Positions 24,082 through 31,342 of a stretch of 32,859 bases of DNA are shown here, piece after piece. The notes beneath the pieces are model-generated. The model was given only the letters and a program-made list of their open reading frames with translations, was not told where the DNA came from and searched no databases. The DNA lies in the NCBI GenBank assembly GCA_944322685.1, contig CALUPP010000032.1, positions 1-32,859 on the forward strand. The letters are read 5' to 3'. Numbering within the stretch: position 1 is the stretch's first letter; every line of letters starts with the position of its first letter. Made by a program: the position numbers and the translations under genes. Source of the DNA: Candidatus Gastranaerophilales bacterium. Its GTDB lineage: Bacteria > Cyanobacteriota > Vampirovibrionia > Gastranaerophilales > Gastranaerophilaceae.

Positions 24082-24360
24082 ATGTTCATAAAAATCGGCT
24101 CTGCCGTTCAAAATCCTTACACAGCAGGCATTAATAAAAATACATCGTTCAAAAGCAATGACAGCCGCTTTCAAACGGTCAATCCGTTCTCAAAACGTGA
24201 AGAAATAGAAGAAAAATACAATGAAAAACGTGCCATATTGGCAAGCAGAGCGGATTGGACGGGCATGCCGTCGGATATTTATTTTGAAGAAATGAAAAAA
24301 ATCGACGAAGCAGAACAAACCGAACTCGCACAATTTGAATCCTCTGTCAGGAGATATTAA
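24082..24360 (+). CDS. Small protein with AGI..N.FK N-terminal tag
   Basis: 92 aa, no recognised domain. The first 30 residues (MFIKIGSAVQNPYTAGINKN, then TSFKSND) resemble the start of the unrelated protein at 28612-29205. The rest is a charged helical region with KREEIEEKYNEKRAILASR, a WTGMPSDIYFEEMKK motif and a Glu/Gln-rich end. The start at 24082 has GAGAGG 6 bases upstream; an ATG at 24061 is in frame but less well placed. Divergent from the unknown membrane gene; the Tmk-like pair follows with its own promoter. Confidence 0.65.
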   Translation: MFIKIGSAVQNPYTAGINKNTSFKSNDSRFQTVNPFSKREEIEEKYNEKRAILASRADWTGMPSDIYFEEMKKIDEAEQTELAQFESSVRRY

Positions 24361-24397
24361 ACCTCCGTTTTAAGCGAAATTTTCGCCATGTTTATTA

Positions 24398-24425
24398 TTG
24401 AACTTTCTCAATAATATGTTAAAAT
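24398..24425 (+). promoter_or_regulatory. Sigma-70-type promoter for the Tmk-like pair
   Basis: TTGAAC (24398-24403), 16 bases, TAAAAT (24420-24425), about 30 bases before the GTG start. Confidence 0.6.
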
Positions 24426-24454
24426 AAGGGGAATAACATCAAAAAGGGTCTGAT

Positions 24455-25126
24455 GTGAGATTATTTAACGAGCACAATTTAAAAGGCACGCTTATTTGCG
24501 TCGAGGGAATCGACGGTTCGGGAAAATCCACGCAGCTTGCGATTTTGCGCGACTGGCTCAAGTCAAAAGGGCTTGATGTGATTTTTACGGAATGGAATTC
24601 GTCGGAATTAATCTCTCAAACCACCAAAAAAGCCAAAAAAAAGAATCTTTTGAGCCCGAGAACGTTCAGTTTGCTGCATGCGGTTGATTTTGCGGACAGA
24701 TTGGAGCAGATTATCATCCCCGCGCTTAAAGCCGGATTCATCGTGCTCGCCGACAGATATGTTTATACGGCTTTTGCCCGTGATGTAGCCAGAGGCGTCG
24801 ACAAAGACTGGGTAAGAAACATGTACGGATTCGCAGTGAAGCCCGATTTGACGCTTTATTACAGCATAAACGCCGAAACCTCGCTCGAAAGAATCTGCGC
24901 AAACAGAACCCCGAGCTTTTATGAGGCAGGAATGGACTTAAAACTGAGCAATAACCCTTACAAAAGCTACGTAATTTTCCAAAATATGGTAAACGCAGAA
25001 TATCTTCAAATGGTTGACGAATTCGGGCTGATAAAAATCGATGCGCAGCAATCAATTCACGCAAAACAGGTAAAAATGCGCGAACTCGTGAGAGAATGCC
25101 TTGCAAAAAAAGGAATAAATATATAA
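24455..25126 (+). CDS. Thymidylate-kinase-like protein, first of a tandem pair
   Basis: P-loop nucleotide kinase of the dTMP-kinase family, 223 aa. The Walker A motif EGIDGSGKSTQ is at 17-27; the base-binding/LID region has VDFADRLEQIIIPALKAG and ADRYVYTAFARDVARG, the DR(Y/H) motif. In ordinary Tmk the loop after the second strand reads EPGGT; here it is TEWNSSELI, and the AYQG helix is not visible. So substrate choice may differ from dTMP. GTG start with AAGGG 6 bases upstream. The second kinase begins at the base after the stop. The two share about 45% identity by eye and are ancient paralogues. Confidence 0.8.
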   Translation: MRLFNEHNLKGTLICVEGIDGSGKSTQLAILRDWLKSKGLDVIFTEWNSSELISQTTKKAKKKNLLSPRTFSLLHAVDFADRLEQIIIPALKAGFIVLADRYVYTAFARDVARGVDKDWVRNMYGFAVKPDLTLYYSINAETSLERICANRTPSFYEAGMDLKLSNNPYKSYVIFQNMVNAEYLQMVDEFGLIKIDAQQSIHAKQVKMRELVRECLAKKGINI

Positions 25127-25792
25127 ATGGAACAAAACGGCAAAAAATATCCCGGTTTACTCATAGTAATTGAAGGCACCGACGGTTCAGGAAAATCCAC
25201 CCAGATAAATCTTCTCAAAAGGTGGATTGAAGACAAAAGCTACGGCTGCATGGTCAGCGAATGGAAGACATCAAGGCTCATTGCCAACGTAATTGACGAT
25301 GCAAAAGACCGAAACCTCTTAAACGCAACGACTTTCAGCCTTTTATATGCGGCAGATTTTGCCGACAGGCTCGAAAACACCATTATTCCCGCCCTAAATG
25401 CCGGTTTTGTCGTGCTTCTTGACCGATATACATACACTGCTTTTGCAAGGGACGTTGTCCGGGGCCAGGATTTTGAATGGGTGCAAAAGTTATACGGCTA
25501 CGCGCCGGAGCCTGATTTGGTATTTTATCTGGATGTGCCGATTGATATACTTTTAAAGCGCGTTATCGGAACAACGGGGCTCGATTATTGGGAATCGGGG
25601 CGTGATATCGGGCTTAGCACGGATTTTTACAGCAGTTTTGAGATTTATCAGGGAAAATGCCTTGAAGAATATGCAAAAATGAAAGATCTTTACAATTTTA
25701 TCTCAATTGACGGCACCCTGCCCGTGAACGACATCCACAAAAAGATGGTTGAAAAGGTGCAGGAAGTGCTTGATTCGGGTCGATTGGACTAA
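25127..25792 (+). CDS. Thymidylate-kinase-like protein, second of a tandem pair
   Basis: 221 aa paralogue of the preceding gene, starting immediately after its stop, so the two are surely co-translated. Walker A is EGTDGSGKSTQ at 17-27; the equivalent EPGGT loop is SEWKTSRLI; DRYTYTAFARDVVRG is at about 100. Residues 130-160 keep the LID-like VPIDILLKRVIG, with conserved DYWESGRDIGLS that in the first copy is FYEAGMDLKLS. Active-site elements are intact in both copies, so they may form a heterodimer or prefer different nucleotides. No classical tmk is visible in the window; one of these may be the essential dTMP kinase. Confidence 0.8.
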   Translation: MEQNGKKYPGLLIVIEGTDGSGKSTQINLLKRWIEDKSYGCMVSEWKTSRLIANVIDDAKDRNLLNATTFSLLYAADFADRLENTIIPALNAGFVVLLDRYTYTAFARDVVRGQDFEWVQKLYGYAPEPDLVFYLDVPIDILLKRVIGTTGLDYWESGRDIGLSTDFYSSFEIYQGKCLEEYAKMKDLYNFISIDGTLPVNDIHKKMVEKVQEVLDSGRLD

Positions 25793-25859
25793 TTTTGCCA
25801 CTGGCGTACGAATTTGCAAAAATGGCGCACAAATTCAGGAAAATTTTTGGCAAAAACCC

Positions 25860-26972
25860 TTATTTTGCAAGCTGTTTTGCAAGAATATCCGCAATTCTGC
25901 GGCATGCCTGCCCGTCGCCGTAGGGATTGATTGCTTCTGACATTTTTTTGTATTCCTGCGGGTCATCGAGCAGTTTTTGCACCTCGGAAACGATTTTTTC
26001 CTTGTCCGTTCCGACAAGTTTAACCGTTCCGTATTCGACAGCCTCCGGACGTTCGGTTGTCGAACGCAAAACCAGCACAGGTTTGCCCAAAGAGGGCGCT
26101 TCCTCCTGAACCCCGCCGGAATCGGAAAGAATAATGTGTGATTTTTTCATCAGGTTCGCAAAAGGCGCATATTCGAGCGGCGCAATAAGATGTATGCGCT
26201 CTTTTCCGTCCAAAAGTTCATATACGGGCTTTTGAACGTTAGGATTCAGATGCACGGGGTAAACAACCTGGACATCTTTATTTTTTTCAACGATTTCGAG
26301 CACGGCTTTGCAGATATTTCTTATCGGCTCGCCAAAATTCTCCCTGCGGTGCGAGGTGAGAAGAATTGTCTTCAAATCCGAGTCAAGATTCAGTTTTGGG
26401 AGATCATTTTTATGGTTTTCAACCGTATACAAAAGCGCGTCTATGACAGTATTTCCGGTTTTGTAGATATGTTCTTCGGGAATTGATGATTTTTTTAAGT
26501 TTTCGCAGGAGGTATCGGTCGGCGCAAAGTGATATGTGCACACGGCGTCCGCAAAAACGCGATTTATCTCCTCAGGGAACGGATAATATTTATCAAACGT
26601 CCTCAGACCGGCTTCGACGTGCCCGACGGGGATTTTTGCATAAAAAGCGGACAATGCAGCCGCCATGGAGGTTGTTGTATCGCCATGAACAAGCACCACA
26701 TCAGGATTTGCAGCCTCAAAAACGTCTTTCATTTTCAAAAGCACATCAGACGTGAGCGACCAGAGGTTTTGATTTTCTTTCATAATATCCAGGTCAAAAT
26801 CCGGTTTTATTTCAAAAAGGTGCAGCACCTGATCGAGCATTTGCCTGTGTTGTGCGGTTACGCAGACGATGCTTTCAAATTCGGGGCGTTTTTCGATTTC
26901 TTTTACCAGAGGAGCCATTTTTATAGCTTCCGGACGCGTTCCAAATACCGTCATGACCTTTATTTTAGACAT
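25860..26972 (-). CDS. wecB: UDP-N-acetylglucosamine 2-epimerase (non-hydrolysing)
   Basis: Interconverts UDP-GlcNAc and UDP-ManNAc for surface polysaccharide or teichuronic-type polymers (370 aa, usual length). Family motifs: VFGTRPEAIKMAPLVKEI at the N terminus, CVTAQHRQMLDQVL, VHGDTTTSMAAALSAFY, VGHVEAGLRTFDKYYPFPEE, ILLTSHRRENFGEP and the C-terminal ILSDSGGVQEEAPSLGKPVL, RSTTERPEAVEYG. Catalytic Asp/Glu/His are in these blocks. AGGAG lies 8 bases before the ATG. It is monocistronic and convergent with the Tmk-like pair. A possible partner is the SLH-type surface polymer system, but that is speculation. Confidence 0.96.
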   Translation of the reverse strand: MSKIKVMTVFGTRPEAIKMAPLVKEIEKRPEFESIVCVTAQHRQMLDQVLHLFEIKPDFDLDIMKENQNLWSLTSDVLLKMKDVFEAANPDVVLVHGDTTTSMAAALSAFYAKIPVGHVEAGLRTFDKYYPFPEEINRVFADAVCTYHFAPTDTSCENLKKSSIPEEHIYKTGNTVIDALLYTVENHKNDLPKLNLDSDLKTILLTSHRRENFGEPIRNICKAVLEIVEKNKDVQVVYPVHLNPNVQKPVYELLDGKERIHLIAPLEYAPFANLMKKSHIILSDSGGVQEEAPSLGKPVLVLRSTTERPEAVEYGTVKLVGTDKEKIVSEVQKLLDDPQEYKKMSEAINPYGDGQACRRIADILAKQLAK

Positions 26973-27199
26973 TTTATCACTCCTGATTCCGTTGTTAAGG
27001 TTATTTTCTCACAAATATATGAATTCAAGCAAACCGGACAAAAATGTAACTCAAAAAGATCCTTTTACCCGTTTTTTTTGTTTAAATTCGGCTTTTGAAA
27101 GCTATACGAGCGGATAAATGTGCCTTTTCCCTTTGTATGCTTGGAAAAACCACACGAGAAACCCAAATTTCTCGCATAAAAGATTACCTTTAGCATTTT

Positions 27200-27216
27200 G
27201 TCAGGCAATGCCTGAC
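27200..27216. repeat. GTCAGGCAATGCCTGAC palindrome
   Basis: Followed by CTACGATATTCAAAATT, 46 bases left of element E. Confidence 0.8.
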
Positions 27217-27262
27217 CTACGATATTCAAAATTTATCACATTTCCCCGCCCCAAAAGCCCGA

Positions 27263-27375
27263 GGTGCGGAATTTCTCTTTGGAGTGACTATGGGGGAGGC
27301 GGCTTTGAGCTTGAATTTCGGCTTATTTTGAGAATCCGCCGGAGGAATCGGAACGGAAAAGAGGAATTCCGCGCC
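27263..27375. repeat. 113-bp hairpin element E
   Basis: Left GGTGCGGAATTTC pairs with right GAATTCCGCGCC, replacing the A:U of element A by G:C. Inner GGCGG/CCGCC intact. Confidence 0.85.
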
Positions 27376-27416
27376 GCAGCCGCAATATTTCTTTTTTCCA
27401 TTTTAACAAGATTGGC

Positions 27417-27433
27417 GTCAGGCAATGCCTGAC
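27417..27433. repeat. GTCAGGCAATGCCTGAC palindrome
   Basis: Same as 27200-27216, between elements E and F, again followed by CTACGATATTCAAAATT. Confidence 0.8.
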
Positions 27434-27478
27434 CTACGATATTCAAAATTTGTCACATTTTCTGCCCAGAAAGCCCGA

Positions 27479-27591
27479 GGTGCGGGATTTCTCTTTGGAG
27501 TGACTATGGGGGAGGCGGCTTTGAGCTTGAATTTCGGCTTATTTTGAGAATCCGCCGGAGGAATCGGAACGGAAAAGAGGAATTCCGCACC
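27479..27591. repeat. 113-bp hairpin element F
   Basis: Left GGTGCGGGATTTC pairs with right GAATTCCGCACC. Here the outer end is GGTGC/GCACC, fully Watson-Crick, where other copies have GGTGC/GCGCC. Confidence 0.85.
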
Positions 27592-27696
27592 GCAGCCGCA
27601 ATTGTGTAAAATTTTATACGCTCACATGGTTAACCCGCCATGGGTATGGCTATTTTTCAAAAAATAAAAGATATTTTAATGAACAGGAGAAAATAT

Positions 27697-28470
27697 ATGC
27701 GTATTTTAATCAGTTTGTTAATAGTTTTGAGCGTTTTTCAGTGCGGATTTTGCGCGATTAACGGAAATGTCGAAAAAAACGGTTATGGCGACGCAAATCA
27801 GGTGATTGATTCGGCAAGCGGAAACCCGATTGACCGCGCAAAAGTAACGCTGCCCGCAAAAGGCTACCAAACTACAACCGACAGCCAGGGCCGGTTCGAA
27901 CTCGGAGCAAAAATAAACTCTCCGACAATTATGTCCGTAGACAAAGACGGTTACAAGCCGTTTTCGCTCACTGTTGACCAAAATACAGTCTCAAAACCGC
28001 TCGTTATTGGTATAGAAAAAACAAATCCGCATGATATCATCATTGACAAAGACATGTACCACATTGGCGACGACAATTACTCGGAAAAGTCCGCAAATGC
28101 CTCGGAATTCCGCGTAAAAGCCATCGGGCCGTCTTATACAAAAAATTTCCCGATAAACGGAAAAACGGACGGGCAGCTTTGCCTTGTTATCGGGTCGATT
28201 ATTGGGATAGACACAAAGATGGCAAGGGATATGGGCCAGTCAAAAGTCACAACCGCCTACGCAGCACCGCCTGAAGTGTATTTTAACGGAAACAAAATCG
28301 CCGAAATCCAGCTCAACGGCGACAATCAGCAAATTAAAATCCCGCGAAACCTTGTGAAGTTCGGTGCAAACAATCAGGTCACAATAAAATGCGGAAAAAA
28401 CCTTTTCCAGATGGCCTACATCGACTATGATGACATTGAATTTATGAATCTTTATATAGAATCAGACTAA
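27697..28470 (+). CDS. Secreted protein with carboxypeptidase-regulatory-like domain
   Basis: Exported protein, 257 aa. Signal peptide MRILISLLIVLSVFQCGFCA, cleaved after FCA. Residues about 30-100 form a CarboxypepD_reg/CNA-B-like beta sandwich (VIDSASGNPIDRAKVTLPAK, DSQGRFELG, MSVDKDGYKPFSL). The remaining 150 residues look like a second beta-rich domain with a Tyr/Asn-rich surface and a YIDYDDIEFMNLYI end; this part is not recognised. AGGAG lies 8 bases before the ATG at 27697; the frame opens further up (27640), but that reading would bury the signal peptide. It follows the repeat array, which may supply its leader. Probably surface or periplasmic; function unknown. Confidence 0.8.
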   Translation: MRILISLLIVLSVFQCGFCAINGNVEKNGYGDANQVIDSASGNPIDRAKVTLPAKGYQTTTDSQGRFELGAKINSPTIMSVDKDGYKPFSLTVDQNTVSKPLVIGIEKTNPHDIIIDKDMYHIGDDNYSEKSANASEFRVKAIGPSYTKNFPINGKTDGQLCLVIGSIIGIDTKMARDMGQSKVTTAYAAPPEVYFNGNKIAEIQLNGDNQQIKIPRNLVKFGANNQVTIKCGKNLFQMAYIDYDDIEFMNLYIESD

Positions 28471-28611
28471 ATTCACTATTTTTTACCGCTCAGACCCGCC
28501 GGCAGCAATTTAAGCGGAAAACAGGTCAAAAAAATCGTTTCCGCTCAAATAAAAGCACAATAAAAAACCGCATTCAATCGCCCAAAAGGGATTTCCGGGC
28601 CAAAATCACGT

Positions 28612-29205
28612 CTATACCGTTTTTCCGAGGATAGCCTTTATCTGGTCAAAAGTATGGACGCCTTTTTTGCCGATTTCATTGTAGACACGCTTGGCTAGCG
28701 GGGTCATTTCATTGCGTTTTGTCGCTCTAACAGCAAAATCCTGAGCCTTTTGTGCAGCGATTTGCTTCGCTTCTTTAACGATATCTTCTTGTGAAATCTT
28801 TACATGCGGCACGCTGACCCTATAAGTTTCTTTCCCGTAAGTTTTAACGAGTTTTGCTTTTTGTTTTACAAAAAGCCCGTCGCTAAGCCGCACGGCCGAC
28901 TTAGGGCTGTCTTTTAAAAACCTTGAAATGCTGTCAGAAACACGTCCAAAGACCTCATTTAGCCCGACAAGCTGTTTTTTGCACTCTTTTACGACCATTG
29001 GTGTAATATTTTCAAGGTCGGTGAGCTGTTTGCATATTCTGACCGTATCAGGGCTGACAGATTTGTTTATTCCCTTGTCTAACAGTGCAGGTTCGGCTAT
29101 CAGGTTTATGCAATCTCTAAACGAAAGACGGGTGCTTGCCTTGAAATTCGGCGAAATTCCCGCTTTGTATGCCGGTGCTGAGTAATTGTTTGAAATTTTT
29201 AACAT
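28612..29205 (-). CDS. Unknown protein with AGI..N.FK N-terminal tag
   Basis: 197 aa. Starts MLKISNNYSAPAYKAGISPN then FKAS, matching the tag of the protein at 24082-24360 (Y-x-AGI, N, FK). No signal peptide in the classical sense and no membrane helix. The body is helical and basic (many Lys), with a central TVRICKQLTDLENITPMVVK and a C-terminal KRVYNEIGKKGVHTFDQIKA. AGG lies 6 bases before the ATG. It is isolated on the minus strand. Not recognised as any named family; I infer only that the shared N terminus marks a family of otherwise unrelated proteins. Confidence 0.7.
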   Translation of the reverse strand: MLKISNNYSAPAYKAGISPNFKASTRLSFRDCINLIAEPALLDKGINKSVSPDTVRICKQLTDLENITPMVVKECKKQLVGLNEVFGRVSDSISRFLKDSPKSAVRLSDGLFVKQKAKLVKTYGKETYRVSVPHVKISQEDIVKEAKQIAAQKAQDFAVRATKRNEMTPLAKRVYNEIGKKGVHTFDQIKAILGKTV

Positions 29206-29306
29206 TTTTAACCTGACTTTCTACACTGTATGAAATAACTACATCTGTAAAGGGGAAAAATTGCCACGTAAGGGTTTACCCTTTAACAAATGTTTACAAA
29301 TTTTTT

Positions 29307-29666
29307 TTATTTAATATCCGGACGAAGAACTGACGCACCTTTTAAATAAAGATGTTTCATGTCTTTTGCGGATTTTTCGGTGTTAACGGCCATCATAACC
29401 CGAAGACACAAAGCAAGGGACGGCTCGACGCGCATCTCCTGATAGCACTCCATGGGAATCAGCTCAAACCCCTTAAATTCACGCGCAAACCGCGCAGGAA
29501 AAGCACAATCCAAATCCTGTGTTGCACTAAAATTGAGGTAAGCGACATTTTCAAGGCTTATTTCGTTAGCTTCAATGATTTTTGTTAAGAGCTCTTTTGT
29601 TGCCAATCTGAGCGCGTTTTCGGTGTTTTCATCAACCGTAATCGCACCTCTGATTCCTCTAATCAT
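29307..29666 (-). CDS. aroH: Chorismate mutase, AroH type
   Basis: Converts chorismate to prephenate for Phe/Tyr synthesis (119 aa, the trimeric barrel class). Catalytic residues of the Bacillus subtilis enzyme all have counterparts, shifted by one: Arg6 in RGIRGAIT, Cys74 and Glu77 in MECYQEM, Arg89 in LCLRVMM and Tyr107 in HLYLKGA. It starts 10 bases after fmt and is the last gene of def-fmt-aroH, with no functional link to the other two. The AroH class is common in Firmicutes and Cyanobacteria-related lineages. Confidence 0.93.
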   Translation of the reverse strand: MIRGIRGAITVDENTENALRLATKELLTKIIEANEISLENVAYLNFSATQDLDCAFPARFAREFKGFELIPMECYQEMRVEPSLALCLRVMMAVNTEKSAKDMKHLYLKGASVLRPDIK

Positions 29667-29676
29667 AATTTACCTT

Positions 29677-30621
29677 TTAACCTAAAATATCCCCGATTTT
29701 CAAATGCGCACCATTTGCCCAATCATACGCATTCATAACCGGTTTTCCCTCGGGTTTCAGCTTCTTAATTAAAATAATACCTTCTCCCGTACCCGTTTCG
29801 ATTCCGTCTTTTGAAATACCGACAATTTCGCCGCCCTTAACCGTTTCGGAGGATTTTTTGCCGGAAATTCCAGTTTCGATGAGTTTTATCATTTTATCAT
29901 GGAAAGTACAAAATGCGCAAGGCCAAACTGTCATCGAGCGCACCTGATTGTGGATATTTTTTGCGGAATTAGCCCAATCGACCTTCCCGTCGGACTTTTC
30001 GAACTTTTTCGCAATCGTAACGCCCGATTCATCTTGTTTTTGCGGTTTTAATACGCCGTTGTAAAGCTGTTTTATTGTAGGATACAAAAGAAAAGGCGCT
30101 TTGTCGCTTATTATCTGAGAAAGCTCGGCATCGGTCATATTTTCGGTGATTTTAATCTTTTCCTGCATGCAAATATCACCCGCATCGAGCGCCAGAACGG
30201 TAATCATCGTCGTAATCCCGGTTTCTTCGTCGCCGTTAAAAATCGCACGCTGAATCGGATTTGCGCCGCGGTATTTCGGCAAAAGCGACGCATGGAGATT
30301 AATCGTCGCAAATTTCGGAATATCAAGCACCTCCTGTGTCAAAATCTGACCGAAAGCGAACGTTATGAAAAAGTCAGGCTCGATTTTTCGAAGCTCATCG
30401 AGCAATTTTTCATCTTTTCTGATTGATTCTGTCTGAAAAACCGGTATTTCATGGCGCAGCGCAAACTCTTTCACCGGAGGCGGCGTGAGTTTTTTCCCTC
30501 TGCCGCATGGACGGTCGGGCTGCGTCACAACAGCGCAGATTTGCACGTCATTAAAGTTCAAAAGTTTTTGAATACTGTTCACCGCGATTTGCGGCGTTCC
30601 CATAAAAACGATTTTTATCAC
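29677..30621 (-). CDS. fmt: Methionyl-tRNA formyltransferase
   Basis: Formylates initiator Met-tRNA (314 aa). The formyltransferase core has Asn108 and His110 in INLHASLLPKYRGANPIQ, and Asp146 in LDAGDI. These catalytic residues match the Escherichia coli enzyme with an offset of two. The C-terminal tRNA-binding domain is present (SMTVWPCAFCTF, TGTGEGIILIKKLKPEGK). Start is GTG, 3 bases after the def stop, with AGGA 8 bases upstream inside def. The neighbours def and fmt act on the same formyl group, in opposite directions. Confidence 0.96.
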   Translation of the reverse strand: MIKIVFMGTPQIAVNSIQKLLNFNDVQICAVVTQPDRPCGRGKKLTPPPVKEFALRHEIPVFQTESIRKDEKLLDELRKIEPDFFITFAFGQILTQEVLDIPKFATINLHASLLPKYRGANPIQRAIFNGDEETGITTMITVLALDAGDICMQEKIKITENMTDAELSQIISDKAPFLLYPTIKQLYNGVLKPQKQDESGVTIAKKFEKSDGKVDWANSAKNIHNQVRSMTVWPCAFCTFHDKMIKLIETGISGKKSSETVKGGEIVGISKDGIETGTGEGIILIKKLKPEGKPVMNAYDWANGAHLKIGDILG

Positions 30622-30624
30622 GAA

Positions 30625-31212
30625 TTATTCCTCTGTAACGTTGGTTTCAGGATTTTGGGCGATTTCTTCTTCCATTTCTTCTTCGTCGAGCAGATAATTC
30701 TCATCAACCGGCCCCAAACCTTTTTCCGCAAGGACTTTATTAGCTTCCATCCTGTTTCTGCAATGGTCGATAAAGAGAATTCCCTCCAGATGATCAAATT
30801 CGTGCTGAATTGCCCTCGAAAGCAGCTCTCCGTCACGCGCCTCCAGCACAAACGGACGCCCGTTCAGCCCTGTGGCCTTAACAGTAACGTTTTTATAACG
30901 CCGAACGTTCGTATAAGCTTCCGGAAAACTCAAACATCCCTCATAACTGTTAATTGCGCCTGATTTTTTAATAATTTTCGGATTAATAAAAACTCTGGGA
31001 TTGAGCGGCTCATCGCCCGAAGCCGTATCGATTACAAAAATCCTCAAATTCTCACCAATCTGCGGCGCAGCAAGCCCCACGCCGTTTTTTGCGTACAATG
31101 TATCCAGCATGTCCTGAATCAGATTCTGGACTTTTTTAGAAACCTTTAAAACTTCTTTTGATTTAACCCTAAGGCATTCTTCACCGTATTGAACAATTTT
31201 TCTTACTGCCAT
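30625..31212 (-). CDS. def: Peptide deformylase
   Basis: Removes the formyl group from nascent proteins (195 aa, metal-dependent). All three motifs are present: GVGLAAPQIG at 44-53, EGCLS at 91-95 with metal ligand Cys93, and QHEFDHLEG at 136-144 with ligands His137 and His141 and Glu138 as catalyst. The C terminus has an extra acidic Glu-rich tail (about 175-190). AAGGA lies 8 bases before the ATG. It is first in def-fmt-aroH and divergent from the restriction-modification gene. Confidence 0.96.
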   Translation of the reverse strand: MAVRKIVQYGEECLRVKSKEVLKVSKKVQNLIQDMLDTLYAKNGVGLAAPQIGENLRIFVIDTASGDEPLNPRVFINPKIIKKSGAINSYEGCLSFPEAYTNVRRYKNVTVKATGLNGRPFVLEARDGELLSRAIQHEFDHLEGILFIDHCRNRMEANKVLAEKGLGPVDENYLLDEEEMEEEIAQNPETNVTEE

Positions 31213-31289
31213 TTTTCATTCCTTTTTGATGATTTGATAAAATTTTAACACAAAACCTTTCAGATTTTTAGCGAAAACCCATTTTTAAA

Positions 31290-31318
31290 TTGAGTTTTGC
31301 AAAAAATTATGCTACATT
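31290..31318 (+). promoter_or_regulatory. Promoter for the restriction-modification gene
   Basis: TTGAGT (31290-31295), 17 bases, TACATT (31313-31318), about 25 bases before the GTG start. Confidence 0.5.
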
Positions 31319-31342
31319 TCTCAAAAACAGGAGCGTTTCTAA

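Larger units (their letters stand above)
26973..27696. other. Gene-free interval with two 113-bp elements
   Basis: Between wecB and the secreted protein: an AT-rich stretch, two GTCAGGC palindromes, elements E and F, and the promoter region of the next gene. Frames across it are repeat read-through. Confidence 0.65.
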
